Below are positions 11,801 through 21,504 of a DNA stretch of 64,000 bases, in pieces. Position 1 is the stretch's first letter; the number at the start of each line of letters is the position of its first letter. The notes under the pieces are model-generated. The model did not search any database and had not been told where the DNA came from. It worked only from the letters and a program-made list of their open reading frames with translations. This DNA comes from Magicicada septendecula (lineage: Eukaryota > Arthropoda > Insecta > Hemiptera > Cicadidae). Both the position numbers and the translations under genes were made by a program. The stretch covers positions 435,553,458 to 435,617,457 of the forward strand of contig CM068372.1 in the NCBI GenBank assembly GCA_034769895.1, in the 5' to 3' direction.

Positions 11801-12146
11801 TCGTGTTTATACCGGTTTAGAGTACGTATACAGTAGTTGTGTTATTCAGTCGCTTTGTGTAGAGAAGAATAAGAGTAAAACCCCCTTTGTCCCTGACACA
11901 CTCGCGCAACACTCCTTTGTTAACTAAATATGTAGGCCACCCTCTGACCTACATTCCAGTAAACAGCTGATCGGCTATTTAACATTGAAAGATATGTGTG
12001 TGTGATTTCTGTATCTCCCTTAGAAGAGAAATCGTTCTTTTCTAATTTGTGTAAATTTATTACTTATGAATTTATTATATGTATATGTAATATATGTGTA
12101 ATATACTAGTATTAATTTTAAGTACGTGCTAATGTGTTAGAACAAA
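8802..12146 (+). repeat. LTR plus leader region between units 2 and 3
   Basis: Near-identical copy of 2412-5754, holding a TATA candidate at 10634-10641, an AATAAA at 10739-10744 and the leader hairpins from 11386. Differences are single bases and homopolymer lengths (for example near 9164 and 11587). Confidence 0.6.
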
Positions 12147-13637
12147 ATGGCCCAATTTAACCCGGATTTGTTATTAAAAGACGAGCTGTCTTACGAAGCC
12201 CTTTTGCGTGGACTACCCCATGCTGATGTAACAGTCGCGGAATTACGAAGGTCAATTCGCGAATGTGGATTTCATGCGCCCGTGCAATTAAACAATCTAA
12301 GCCAACTCGATTATGAAAGCGAGAAAGAAATTTGTAATGCCAAGTATAGTGAACTATACTTATTGTCTCAAACACTCCAAGACGAGAAATCTTCGGCAAA
12401 AATTTTGCGGACTACCCAGAGAATAGAGCATTTAACCAGGCGAATAAAAAATTTGTCGATCTGGCCGAATCTCACAGAAATACCCGTTGATGTACAAAAG
12501 CTAGCAGACGAAGCTCTACGCCGCTTACCTTCAATTATCAACGATTTAAGACGAAAATCCGACTCATTCAGGATGGACGAAATAGAGAAATCATTAACGA
12601 AATTACACATCTCCCCAGTACAATCCCCCACCACTGGTTTACCTCCGCCTAACTCGGATCGGAACTCACCTATCGTATCGCAAGTGCAAGCGAACCCAGA
12701 ACAAAACACTGATACAGATGTAAATGTCCCTCCTCCCGAGCATTTTCAGTTTCGTCCCGGAAATAATGAATTGACCAACACCCCCAATGAATCTAATCAC
12801 CCTCATCGAGGAATTACCACTATGAACTATAACGCAGATCTATACGGAAAAATGACTCACCCTGTGGAGAAGATTTTAATCGAAATCCCTTATACAGATG
12901 GTTTAAATGTTTCCAAGTTACTAACATTTATTAGTTATCTTCTTCAGATAAAGGATCTACAGCAGCTGAATGACTGGCAAATTTTACAAGTTCTGTTACC
13001 AAAGTGTAAACCCCCGTTAAAAAATCGTGTCCTAGAAGCCCTAACCTCTACTTTCCCAGTAGAAGAGCTACATAGCTCTTTAATAAAACACTTTATTCCC
13101 ACCGGCATCTATGAGGAAATAAAAAGAAAGACAGTACTCCGAGTACAAGGACATCAGGAGAGATTAGCTCACTACATCTCCGATATTAGGGAGTCCTCTC
13201 GACTACTACGTGTAAGCTGGAATGAAACACAACTGGTGGACACCATTTTAGTAGGCGTGTCACCTGAAGAAAGATCTCGACTATCATTGATGAATAGACC
13301 CAAAACTATTGCTGATCTAGAACAGTGCAGTATCCATTCTTCAGATGTATGGTACTCAGATCAAAATAGAGAAGCAATGAAAACCTCTGGAACTAATACA
13401 CATCAATTGCGAGCACTACTGCCTGATGTAACAACCTCGTATGAAAGACAAGTTTCTAGTAGACCTCACCATGTGCGCAAAGCTGGTAAGTTAACTGTAA
13501 ACCCAGATAAAGCGGAAACCAAGTACCCACCTCGCAGAAAACCCACCTGTTATAATTGTGGCAAATAGGGGCACATAAGAAGAGAGTGCAAAAGTAAGCC
13601 ATTGGAACGGAATAACCCCAATTCAAAAAACATGTAA
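12147..13637 (+). pseudogene. gag: Gag of array-1 element, unit 3, with the same knuckle stop
   Basis: The first 473 codons are identical in translation to unit 2, and the same TAG falls in the zinc knuckle (13566-13568). The original stop is TAA 13635-13637. Downstream single-base differences resemble unit 1 rather than unit 2 (for example near 13645 and 13685), which is explained if unit 2 has private changes. Confidence 0.9.
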
Positions 13638-13821
13638 GGCAGGGAGACCCGAAAACCTGTGTCTTCCGCAGCTACTCAAAATTGGGTAAACTAAAAGAAA
13701 CCAATAATAATAATAAGAATGAATTATTCTGTAACCAAGTGAAAAACAAAAAAGGTGCGAAAGATATCGACCCCTATGTGCGAGAATTTCGTGAAAAGTG
13801 TAATGCGATTAATAGATGTAA

Positions 13822-13989
13822 ATGGAAAAAAAAATCTACTACCGAGTCGACTTAGGCGTTACATCCCCCATCGCCTTAATTGATTCGGGATCTAGTAGAA
13901 GCTTAATCAGCCAAGAATTAGCGGACATGTTAGCTAAACATCATCTAGTAAAACGGAACCAACCTGTGAATATAAAGTGTGCTAAATAA
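13822..13989 (+). pseudogene. Aspartic protease fragment, unit 3
   Basis: Third copy of the 55-codon fragment with the same start, IDSGSS motif and stop. Confidence 0.7.
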
Positions 13990-14850
13990 ATATGGTGATT
14001 AAATAGACGATAGTTCTAGGAGCGTTTCTTAAATCCCCAAAGTAGTTTAATAAATAATAAAGTGAATAATAATAATTGATTTAAATACTAGAGCTAAACA
14101 AATCCTAAGTTATACTAAAATTGTGTGAAGTGTAGAAGTAAGTAGGAAAAAGAAAATAATAATAAAAGTACAGTTACACATTGTAAACACTTCGCAGTGG
14201 TGGCCAGTAAGAGAAAATAAAAGCGTGTTCAGTATTGTAGGAATTGTGCTAAGCAACCCCGAACGCACCCTTCCAATTGTGATAAACCGGTGCTAGCCTG
14301 AATAATGGAAAACCACCCCTAGTGTGTATGACAATGCGTTGTAAAGTATCTCCCCTCCCGCATAGTTTGTTTAAGTATTGTAAAAAGAGATAAAAGAGAA
14401 TCATATTCGTGAGATTCCGCTTCTCTCAAACCAGTGATCTAAAGTGGAGTATGGGATCCTCTTTAGATCACATTAGAAATAAGTTTATGTGATATAATCA
14501 AGTAGTGATTATAAATGTAACGTAGCAGGTCACAACGGCGCCGACTGAAAGGGTAATGATAGGGCAGAAATGTGCCAAAGATCATTAATAAATGCTGAAA
14601 GCTAACTTCCGTAGTTAGAGTAGGCTGGTGTCAGTCGGGCCGGGATGTTGTGAGTTACGGATAAGTAGGGATCATTCCAATCTAAGGTTTGGAAATTAGT
14701 ATTAAGATTAAAATGTAAGTTAGTACTTAAGAAGTAAGAAAAAGGGAATTTCACGAAGGCGATCATTTAAATGAACAAACTCATTTAAAGAGAAATAAAA
14801 AAAAAAACTGTGCAATAATAATAAAAAATAACTTCACACACTGACACTAA
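13990..14850 (+). other. Non-coding pol-replacement block, unit 3
   Basis: Third copy of the hairpin-bearing block. Nothing coding is seen. Confidence 0.7.
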
Positions 14851-15192
14851 TCGTACTCCCAGTCGCAAATAACGGATAAGCAGATAAAGCGAATATGGAA
14901 CAAAGCCCGCTCTAACTTGAGAGCAAGCTTGGAAAAATCCAGAAGATACCACGAGGAAGGTAATCATAGCAACTCAGTCAGGTACCAAGTAGGTGACTTA
15001 GTAATGTACAAGACTCACCCCATTAGTAGTGCGATTGATAAGACCACCTCGAAACTATCATTCAGATGGTGTGGCCCTTACCAAATCCAAAAGTACCTAA
15101 CTCCGGTTACAGTAGCCCTGTGCGAACCTGCAACTCAGAAATATGTGCGGAGAACGCATATTTCGCAACTAAAGTTGTATAAGAAGAAGTGA
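14851..15192 (+). pseudogene. Integrase C-terminal tail, unit 3
   Basis: Same tail as in units 1 and 2 with one Lys to Glu replacement in the early basic segment (RYHEEGN). It ends at TGA 15190-15192 and is followed by only about 440 bp of array sequence. Confidence 0.8.
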
Positions 15193-15635
15193 CGGTATAG
15201 TATAACCCAAAAAGAAAAGGAATACTAGGCAGTAAAGAAAATTATATTTCTGAATCCACGTAAGAAATGTAAAACGTAGAGTTTGGAAACGAGGCCTGAT
15301 CAACCTGAGTTCCAGTTCTGCGAAGCATGCATTAATGAATAATCATTAACTAGATGGGTACTAACACTCATTAACTACATGAGTTATATAGGACTCACAG
15401 AAGAAAAGATAGAATTCTAAATAGTAAAGATTTAGAAAGTTACTCTATAGAAGAGAGAGTAAGACAAACAAAAAACCGGTAGTAAAATTAAGTGATAGAG
15501 ATAAGAAAAAGTTTTGTGTTTTAATTGTGTAAATATTTAGTGTAAATAGTATGTAAAAAAAAAAAAAGGTAGTTCATAAGAATATAAAGTGTACTGTGTT
15601 GTAACTATAGGTAATAACTATGTGGACAACGTTGT
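15193..15635 (+). repeat. Truncated LTR-region start of array 1
   Basis: Matches 2412-2835 until GTTGT at 15635, then switches to unrelated sequence. There is no TG...CA edge, polypurine tract or target duplication at the break, so this is a rearrangement breakpoint and not an LTR end. Confidence 0.75.
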
Positions 15636-15642
15636 GAGTTGG

Positions 15643-15814
15643 TAACCGCAGTGAGTTGGTAGACCTTTCGATTAAGAAAAGCAGTCTTTGGCGCCATTTT
15701 AACTTCTTTTCACTGACAGAAAATATGCGTGTGGATCTAAAGGAAAGAGACTTTGCTGAATATTTATTAAAAGTTGACAATGGAGATTTGCCAGTAAGTG
15801 CTATGGATGAGATT
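15643..15814 (+). pseudogene. Pif1-like (Helitron-type) helicase fragment, + strand copy; left arm of a 172-bp inverted repeat
   Basis: This segment encodes the start of a helicase fragment (LSIKKSSLWRHF, then LTENMRV) and is the reverse complement of 16941-17112 with one mismatch (Asp versus Gly codon near 15778). At 15815 it runs out of the repeat into AT-rich sequence, so the ORF ends shortly afterwards with unrelated residues. The LTENMRV segment is typical of the helicase part of Helitron Rep-Hel proteins. It is a broken duplicate and not a gene. Confidence 0.75.
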
Positions 15815-16363
15815 AATTTTTTGTGTTTGTATTCATTTAAGATTAATCACACTGAAGTAAATTCTCTGTTGTTAGTCGCTGTATGTATGAAACTAACAAA
15901 CTTTTAGATTACTTGACCTGTCGAAATGAAGTTTTGGTTTAATTCTATCGTCCAGCTGTGCCTCCGTTTATTTGTAACGCATTTTCGGGCTAACATCTGG
16001 ATGATTGTAAATAAAATTTAATATGAAGGTACACTGTTTTACCATTAATCGATGTGTACACAATTTTCATAAAATATTCTTCTGAGGGTTGAAATATACA
16101 GAAAATCGTAATAAAGTACCCTGACATGAAAATACAGGGTATCAAATTATAAGGAATAATTTTGTTATACCGTTAAATAATTAATTTATAATTTATATAT
16201 GTGTAATTTTTACATTAAATTGTCTAGGATTTGTAAACATAAACAGAAACTATACGTATATTGTATACAAATTTTAAATAATAGCAATTGCATTATACAT
16301 ATATAAAAAATTCAAGTAAATAGAATAATACAAAATGCAGTATAATACAAAATTATTGGAAAG
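15815..16363. other. AT-rich spacer of the helicase inverted repeat
   Basis: No gene is visible. A 7-bp perfect inverted repeat (TACCCTG/CAGGGTA) lies around 16118-16142. No Helitron 3' terminus (a GC-rich hairpin followed by CTRR) was recognised downstream of the minus-strand helicase. Confidence 0.5.
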
Positions 16364-17112
16364 TTATACTAGTCTTCTAGTATTTAGTATTTCTTTCCAT
16401 ACAACATTTCGTGTATGGTGAGGATTTTGTGGTGGCAAAAGAACTTTTAAGCTGCTTCGTCTTTTTACTCTAGAAAATGCTACGTACAACATTCCACGCA
16501 TAAAAACTGATATAACTAAGAAGATACCAACGAATTCAAATGTTTGTCCTTGAGCTTTGTGGATGGTGATAGCAAAAGCAGGTCTTACGGGGAACTGATG
16601 CCGTTGCATAGTACATCCAAGTTTCACAAGAGCATTATTATTGTATTTTTTTAAGTTTCAGTTCATGTGGTGGTAGATCAGCCATTTCGACGGAATTCAG
16701 GAATTCAGAAGTAAATTCGATACCTCCTTCTCTTTGATCTTTGACAGAATCATAACTTTTGTAAACCTTGTACTCTCTAGGAAGCTTTTCAATAATTTCT
16801 GCATTAATTTTATTAACATCTTTATTTAATGGTGCTAGTATAACCCTCTCCGTCATATCTTCATATCTGTTATTAGCCAGACAGTCTCCGAATACTTCTT
16901 CAATAAGATTGCCGTTTGAAAGAATACCCTCTGGTAGATCAATCTCATCCATAGCACTTACTGGCAAATCTCCATTGCCAACTTTTAATAAATATTCGGC
17001 AAAGTCTCTTTCCTTTAGATCCACACGCATATTTTCTGTCAGTGAAAAGAAGTTAAAATGGCGCCAAAGACTGCTTTTCTTAATCGAAAGGTCTACCAAC
17101 TCACTGCGGTTA
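16364..17112 (-). pseudogene. Pif1-like helicase of a Helitron, internally deleted, N- and C-terminally incomplete
   Basis: Read on the minus strand from 17112, the frame shows LTENMRV, an ILAPLNKDVNKIN motif, a YKSYDSV segment and PPHELKLK, then stops at 16638. A second frame (16627-16364) resumes with FPVRPAFAITIHKAQGQT and LYVAFSRV, the last helicase motifs of Helitron Rep-Hel and Pif1 proteins. In intact relatives several dozen residues separate PPHELKLK from the FPVR block; here they are nearly adjacent and out of frame, so a deletion joined them. The Walker A part and the Rep domain are absent. Helitron origin is inferred from these motifs. Confidence 0.8.
16941..17112 (-). repeat. Right arm of the 172-bp helicase inverted repeat
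   Basis: Reverse complement of 15643-15814 with a single mismatch; the spacer between arms is 1126 bp. The left arm starts 7 bp after array 1 breaks off, which links the inversion or duplication to the end of the array. Confidence 0.85.
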
Positions 17113-17470
17113 GCACGAGGTTGAGCGTTTTACTCTGTAATAAAACGTACCTTTCTGTTCTAAGTCACAAAGAAGCAACAGCAACAGTTTCAAAAAACTC
17201 ATAAATTATTATTAACTTTAGCTTACTAAAAACCTTTTTAGAACGTTTACATACAAACCCTTCAATTTTTTGTCCATAACATGTCCGTATATTAATACGT
17301 ACCTCAGAGAACACGGAAAACGCAAGAGCGTACAGTGAACACGTTATAAATTAAATACGTAATACGTTATTGCTCGCTTAACATTATTAAATATAGTATA
17401 CAATTATTGCTCGTCTCAACTCTTATTTTGTTTATTTACATTTATTGCAACAGCTATTTATTCTTCTTCA

Positions 17471-17583
17471 TATATAATGTTGTGATGTTATAGGCCTACA
17501 ACTTGTTTCTTGTAACATTCTTGTTGCAAGTAGTGTACACTATTTCAGAAGAAACAAATTGTATAACATCACAACATTATATA
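17471..17583. repeat. Small hairpin element with 22-bp perfect arms
   Basis: 17471-17492 and 17562-17583 are perfect inverted repeats, and an inner imperfect pair surrounds a GTTTCTT/AAGAAAC match. Sequence like the right arm (GAAGAAACAAATTG followed by an ACATCACAA block) occurs again at about 21301-21330, so this is a dispersed MITE-like family. Total size is about 113 bp. Confidence 0.55.
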
Positions 17584-18306
17584 ATTGCTGCAAGAAACTT
17601 CGAGTTAACTATATAGAAAATGATGATTCTTCGTATTGTTACGACGGTCTACTCTATCATCGTAGGTAGGCCTACAGTGGAAACAAAATAAGTACAAGAC
17701 ACCAATTAAGTCACTAATCACACCTTTAATTTTTACAGTAAAACAGTTCGTAATTACCAACACAGTCTACTACAACAAATCAAATCAAAATGGTTCACAC
17801 GCAATAAAATGTCACTAATATTAACACAATTGTATTAGGCTACAATAAATTGTAATTATACCGCCCGATTATAAAACGCAACACTTCACTAATAGCTGCT
17901 TGAACATACACAGTGATCTAGCTTATAACTCTCGAACCGCTCTGTAAATATCTCGCACTAAAACTGAAAACTAAGGCCGCTACCGCCATGTATTTATAGT
18001 CCCGCTCACACACCAGAAGCTTCAAAACTGCGTCTTATCTCTCGTGTGAACTACGTAATTAACTGCAGCCTTGACACAGGCCGAGCGCCCGAGCGAAGCC
18101 CGGCACAGTCAAGAAGATTCTCGCAAAATGCGTATAGTGGCACGTACGCCACACGCGTTACATTGAGATCCTTCTGGCACATTCGATAAACGTGTAGATT
18201 GTTCTGGGCTGTCGTAGCAATACATAAAACCATCTACTTTAACAAAAACAGAAACCTCTTTAAATCTATGTTAGGTTTGTTTACTCCTAGTGAAAGTTTA
18301 AGTTAG

Positions 18307-18532
18307 TTTGGTAATTCTCAAAAGAGAAATTGTACCTTCTCCACTCTGTCCTAAGGTAGTGGTCGGCAGTGTAAACTGTTATCACAACTTCCTTAGCTGA
18401 AGAGGCGAACTGAAGCCGAAACAGAGACAAGCAAAAATAACCAGAGCGTAATGCTCAAAGTATAAGTTTGTGTTTGTCAAGCAATCTTTGTCAAACGGTA
18501 GTCCTTCAAAGTATTTAGTGAGAATTACCAAA
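18307..18532. repeat. 226-bp segment bounded by 14-bp inverted repeats
   Basis: TTTGGTAATTCTCA at 18307-18320 faces its exact complement at 18519-18532. It may be a small non-autonomous DNA transposon, but no target duplication was seen, and a chance pair is possible. Confidence 0.3.
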
Positions 18533-18783
18533 TTGTAATTTTGATAGAAAACTCCTCAGTGCCAAACTTCGCTTGTACTTTGTCTTTCGACTTTGACTCG
18601 CGTACTTTGTTCAACATTAAATTAGTATTCCCAAAGAGAGATAGACCTACAAACTCTCTTATTTTCTTTTAAACTGTAAAAGCTGAAAATCACAGTGTAA
18701 AGTAACGTTGTTAATACTTTTCTAAAACTAATTTATCTAAAACTTTGTGGTAGTTATCGATAGTATGAAAATCGCAACTGAAC

Positions 18784-19543
18784 TATAATCGGGGCAGGTT
18801 CATTGAAGGACAGTGGGTGTTCGGGGGAGTGGAACGCGGTTCTGGCAAGTGTTTTTTGATACCGGTTGAGCGCCGGGATTCCGCTACTCTCCTCAAAATA
18901 ATTGAGGAGTGGATTAAGGTAAGAGTTTCATCTTTTCATAATTATGGTAATGCATGCATTTCATGTGAGAGCGCGCGCGCGCGTGTGTGAGTGAAATATT
19001 TCTTTTTCTATTCTATGTTATATAAACACGAGAAAAATAATTTTAAACGGTGGTCGAACCTATTTACGAAAAAATAAATAAAATAATTACTCCCATAAGA
19101 CGCAAAAGAACGCCATATTAACTGTGACAAATTACATTTAAAGATTTTTTAATTTTATTTAGTAGTAGAAAAACGCGTGTTATTTGGCGCGTAAATTTGA
19201 TGAACTTCAGTCATAGGTAATCCGCGCATGACGTCATGACTCGTCATTCGCTGTCCATTAGTGTGCCGTCGCCCGACTGCGGTGATCCGACTCAGTTAAT
19301 ATGGCGCTCATTCACTTTCCATGCGCGCTTATAGGAGTATTTATTTTATTTTTTTCTTCGTAAATAGCTTTGACCCCCGTTTAAAATTAATTTTCGCGTG
19401 TTTATATAACATAGACGAATAGAAAAAAAATAGGGGAGAGTAGCGGAATCCCTGCGCTCAACCGGTATCAAAAAACAATTGCCAGAACCGCGTTCCACTC
19501 CCCCGAACACCTACTGTCCTTCAATGAACCTGCCCCGATTATA
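18784..19543. mobile_element. Foldback/MITE-like element with about 111-bp terminal inverted repeats
   Basis: 18784-18894 and 19433-19543 are near-perfect inverted repeats whose outer ends read TATAATCGGGGCAGG and its complement. Inside lies a GA/GC/GT microsatellite (18967-18990) and a segment of about 265 bp that is repeated outside the element (19686-19949). There is no transposase ORF. The outer TATA leaves the target duplication ambiguous (TA or none), so the superfamily cannot be assigned. Confidence 0.7.
19166..19430 (+). repeat. Direct repeat, copy 1 (inside the foldback element)
   Basis: Starts at TAGAAAAACGCG, runs through a TGACGTCATGA palindrome and ends with a CGCGTGTTTATATAAC block. 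It matches 19686-19949 at an offset of 520 bp with scattered substitutions and small indels. Confidence 0.75.
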
Positions 19544-19685
19544 TTTCCGACGGCAAAATTTGGCTTCGTCGACTTCTACAGTCTTTCCAGGGCCCCCCAG
19601 CTTAGCTGAAGTGCGCTGGGCGTCTAAAAAAAAAACTTCTCTACAAAAACTGTAGGTCGACGACGAGGACCCTTTTATAGATCCT

Positions 19686-19949
19686 TAGAAAAACGCGTGT
19701 TATTTGGCGCGTAAATTTGATGAACTTCAGTCACAGGTAATTAGCGCATGACGTCATGACTATTAGTGATTCGCTGTCTATTAGTGTGCCGTCGCCCGAC
19801 TACGGTGATCCGACTCAGTTAATATGGCGCTCATTCACTTTCTATGCGCGCTTATGGGAGTATTTATTTTTTTTTTTTCTTCGACCTTCGACCCCCGTTT
19901 AAAATTAATTTTCGCGTGTTTATATAACATAGAAGAACAGAAAAAAAAA
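19686..19949 (+). repeat. Direct repeat, copy 2 (outside the foldback element)
   Basis: Second copy of 19166-19430. A third, partial copy (20048-20093) retains only the CGCGTGTTTATATAAC end. The repetition implies several rounds of local duplication or nested insertion. Confidence 0.75.
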
Positions 19950-20140
19950 TATTTCACTTCAAGATTGTATGGTGGAGCACAGGTAAATATTTACCAAAAA
20001 ATATTTCACTTCAAGATTGTATGGTGTGGCACAGGTAAATATTAACCAAAATTAATTTTCGCGTGTTTATATAACATAGACGAATAGAAAAATAATTTCA
20101 CTTCAAGATTGTATGGTGTGGCACAGGTAAATATTTACCT
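19949..20140 (+). repeat. Three short repeats of about 48-52 bp
   Basis: A TTTCACTTCAAGATTGTATG core followed by GGCACAGGTAAATATT or GAGCACAGGTAAATATT occurs from 19949, 20001 and 20094. The first two are in tandem (52 bp apart). The third follows the partial copy of the direct repeat. Confidence 0.75.
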
Positions 20141-20405
20141 AAAAAACTTGAGTGTTCCGAGTCGTCAATACTATAGTGAGTGATATTTAGTTGAATAATG
20201 TGTTAATATGGTGGATAGCGTAGTTTGTATTTACAAATTCATCAATTAATTATTGTTACCGTGCTTTCGAAAAGTTTATTACCTGCAACCGTGTATAGAA
20301 TAGTTTATATTAGTGAAACTAATTTATAGCAGCCGTAGTATACTTACGAAGGTATAAGGTAATTTACTTATTTAAAGACAACTGGACGTTAGGTTAAGGT
20401 GGAAA

Positions 20406-20449
20406 CATAGCGAGTAGAAGAGACAGATGAATCTCTTCTATTCGCTATG
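20406..20449. repeat. Near-perfect 18-bp hairpin with 8-nt loop
   Basis: 20406-20423 pairs with 20432-20449. The only irregular position would be a G-U pair in RNA. The isolated stem is short for a typical miRNA precursor, and the flanks do not clearly extend it. Confidence 0.5.
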
Positions 20450-21121
20450 GTGGAAGTAACGATAATAGTCATTGACGGGTATGAAGTATAATTACGGATA
20501 ATTTCATTTGTAATATAATGCAGACTCATCAAAAATTAATTTCAATTCGGACGTGGTTCTTCGTTTGTGTTGATGACATTTATCCACAAGCTAGAAGAAT
20601 TACTCGATTGCACGTTAAAATATCTTCCGTTACAGTAAAAAGTTACCAAGGTTTCCTGTTTCCATTTTATTTCCGTTTTAATGTCAGAATTAATAATTCC
20701 AACTTTCACATCAGCATATATAAATGACAGACTTTTTTCAGGCCTGCATATGCTGTAAACACAACACAATGTCTAGACTCGGGGGGGGGGGCATTCCGGC
20801 TTCCCGCACTAACCTAGCGATCAGCTGTTGTTGGCGCGTGACGTCGACTGTGGAAGAAATACGTGCGAGTCTTGATTTACCATGCAATCTTACCTGAGAC
20901 AATGTCCTACTTAGCATCTCTCTGCTGTTTACACGAAATATTAACAATAATTGTAATGAGCTATTCATATAGAAAAAGGATTAAACAACAAGATTAAATG
21001 GTTTGCGGCAAAAAATAATGGTAAAATTTATTTCTGCATTTAATAGAAAAGTAAGCAAGTCTGTCCACATATAACATTGACAAAATGGCACAAGATGTAA
21101 AATTAAGTCGGAAAGGAGGCG

Positions 21122-21123
<2 letters not shown>

Positions 21124-21160
<37 letters not shown>
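21124..21160. repeat. AT dinucleotide microsatellite
   Basis: Uninterrupted alternating A/T of about 36 bp. A shorter one is at 21332-21352. Confidence 0.9.
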
Positions 21161-21164
<4 letters not shown>

Positions 21165-21504
21165 TTATTATTTGTTAATTTTATATTAATAGAATTATTT
21201 CGATTGTTATTAATTTACTTAGAAACCTCTGATGATACTGATATTTTTCAGTGAAACGTGCGTCAGGTGTTAAAAAGAATATACGAAATTATACTACTTG
21301 CAGAAGAAACAAATTGAAAACATCACAAATTTTATATATATATATATATATAATATGCCTGCGTGGGTGGGTGCGCGTACGTGCACACGCGTGCGCGCAT
21401 GAGTGCGTGTATAGACATTTCTATGTAGTATAATATATTTGAAAAAAGCTTCCAATTATTATAATTATAATCAATATCATAATCATTTTCTTTATCTACA
21501 TTTT

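Larger units (their letters stand above)
1..15635 (+). repeat. Tandem array 1: head-to-tail Gypsy-type units, period about 6391 bp
   Basis: The same order of blocks recurs without interruption: gag, protease fragment, hairpin-rich non-coding block, integrase tail, LTR and leader. Matching points lie 6390-6392 bp apart, for example integrase tails ending at 2411, 8801 and 15192 and gag starts at 5755 and 12147. The window opens inside the gag of unit 1, and unit 3 breaks off at 15635, where sequence identity with 2835 ends. Copies differ only by scattered substitutions and homopolymer lengths. Each junction holds a single LTR-plus-leader region, as expected from LTR-LTR exchange or from concatemers of one-LTR circles. 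The deletion of the pol core is common to all units and so predates the amplification. Confidence 0.93.
17113..18783. other. Non-coding stretch with small inverted repeats
   Basis: No ORF with recognisable content occurs here. It contains a hairpin repeat (17471-17583), a pair of 14-bp inverted repeats (18307-18320/18519-18532) and a GC-rich patch near 18070-18115 with partial self-complementarity. The rest shows nothing identifiable. Confidence 0.6.
20141..21504. other. Non-coding stretch with hairpin, poly-G and microsatellites
   Basis: No supported gene occurs here. Visible items are an 18-bp hairpin (20406-20449), a G10 run near 20781-20790, an AT dinucleotide tract (about 21124-21160), a second AT tract (21332-21352), a GT/GC-rich simple tract (about 21358-21415), and a stretch at 21301-21330 related to the hairpin repeat at 17471. 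Confidence 0.6.

Noticed and set aside
5755-15200. Mosaic recombination between the three array-1 units
   Set aside because: Variants shared by units 1 and 3 can be private changes of unit 2, and the others fit a simple tree joining units 2 and 3. No conflicting pair of sites was found, unlike in array 2.
20518-20727. Small ORFs between 20518 and 21433
   Set aside because: Short frames overlapping poly-G, AT and GT tracts, with no motif and no start or splice context. They are treated as chance.
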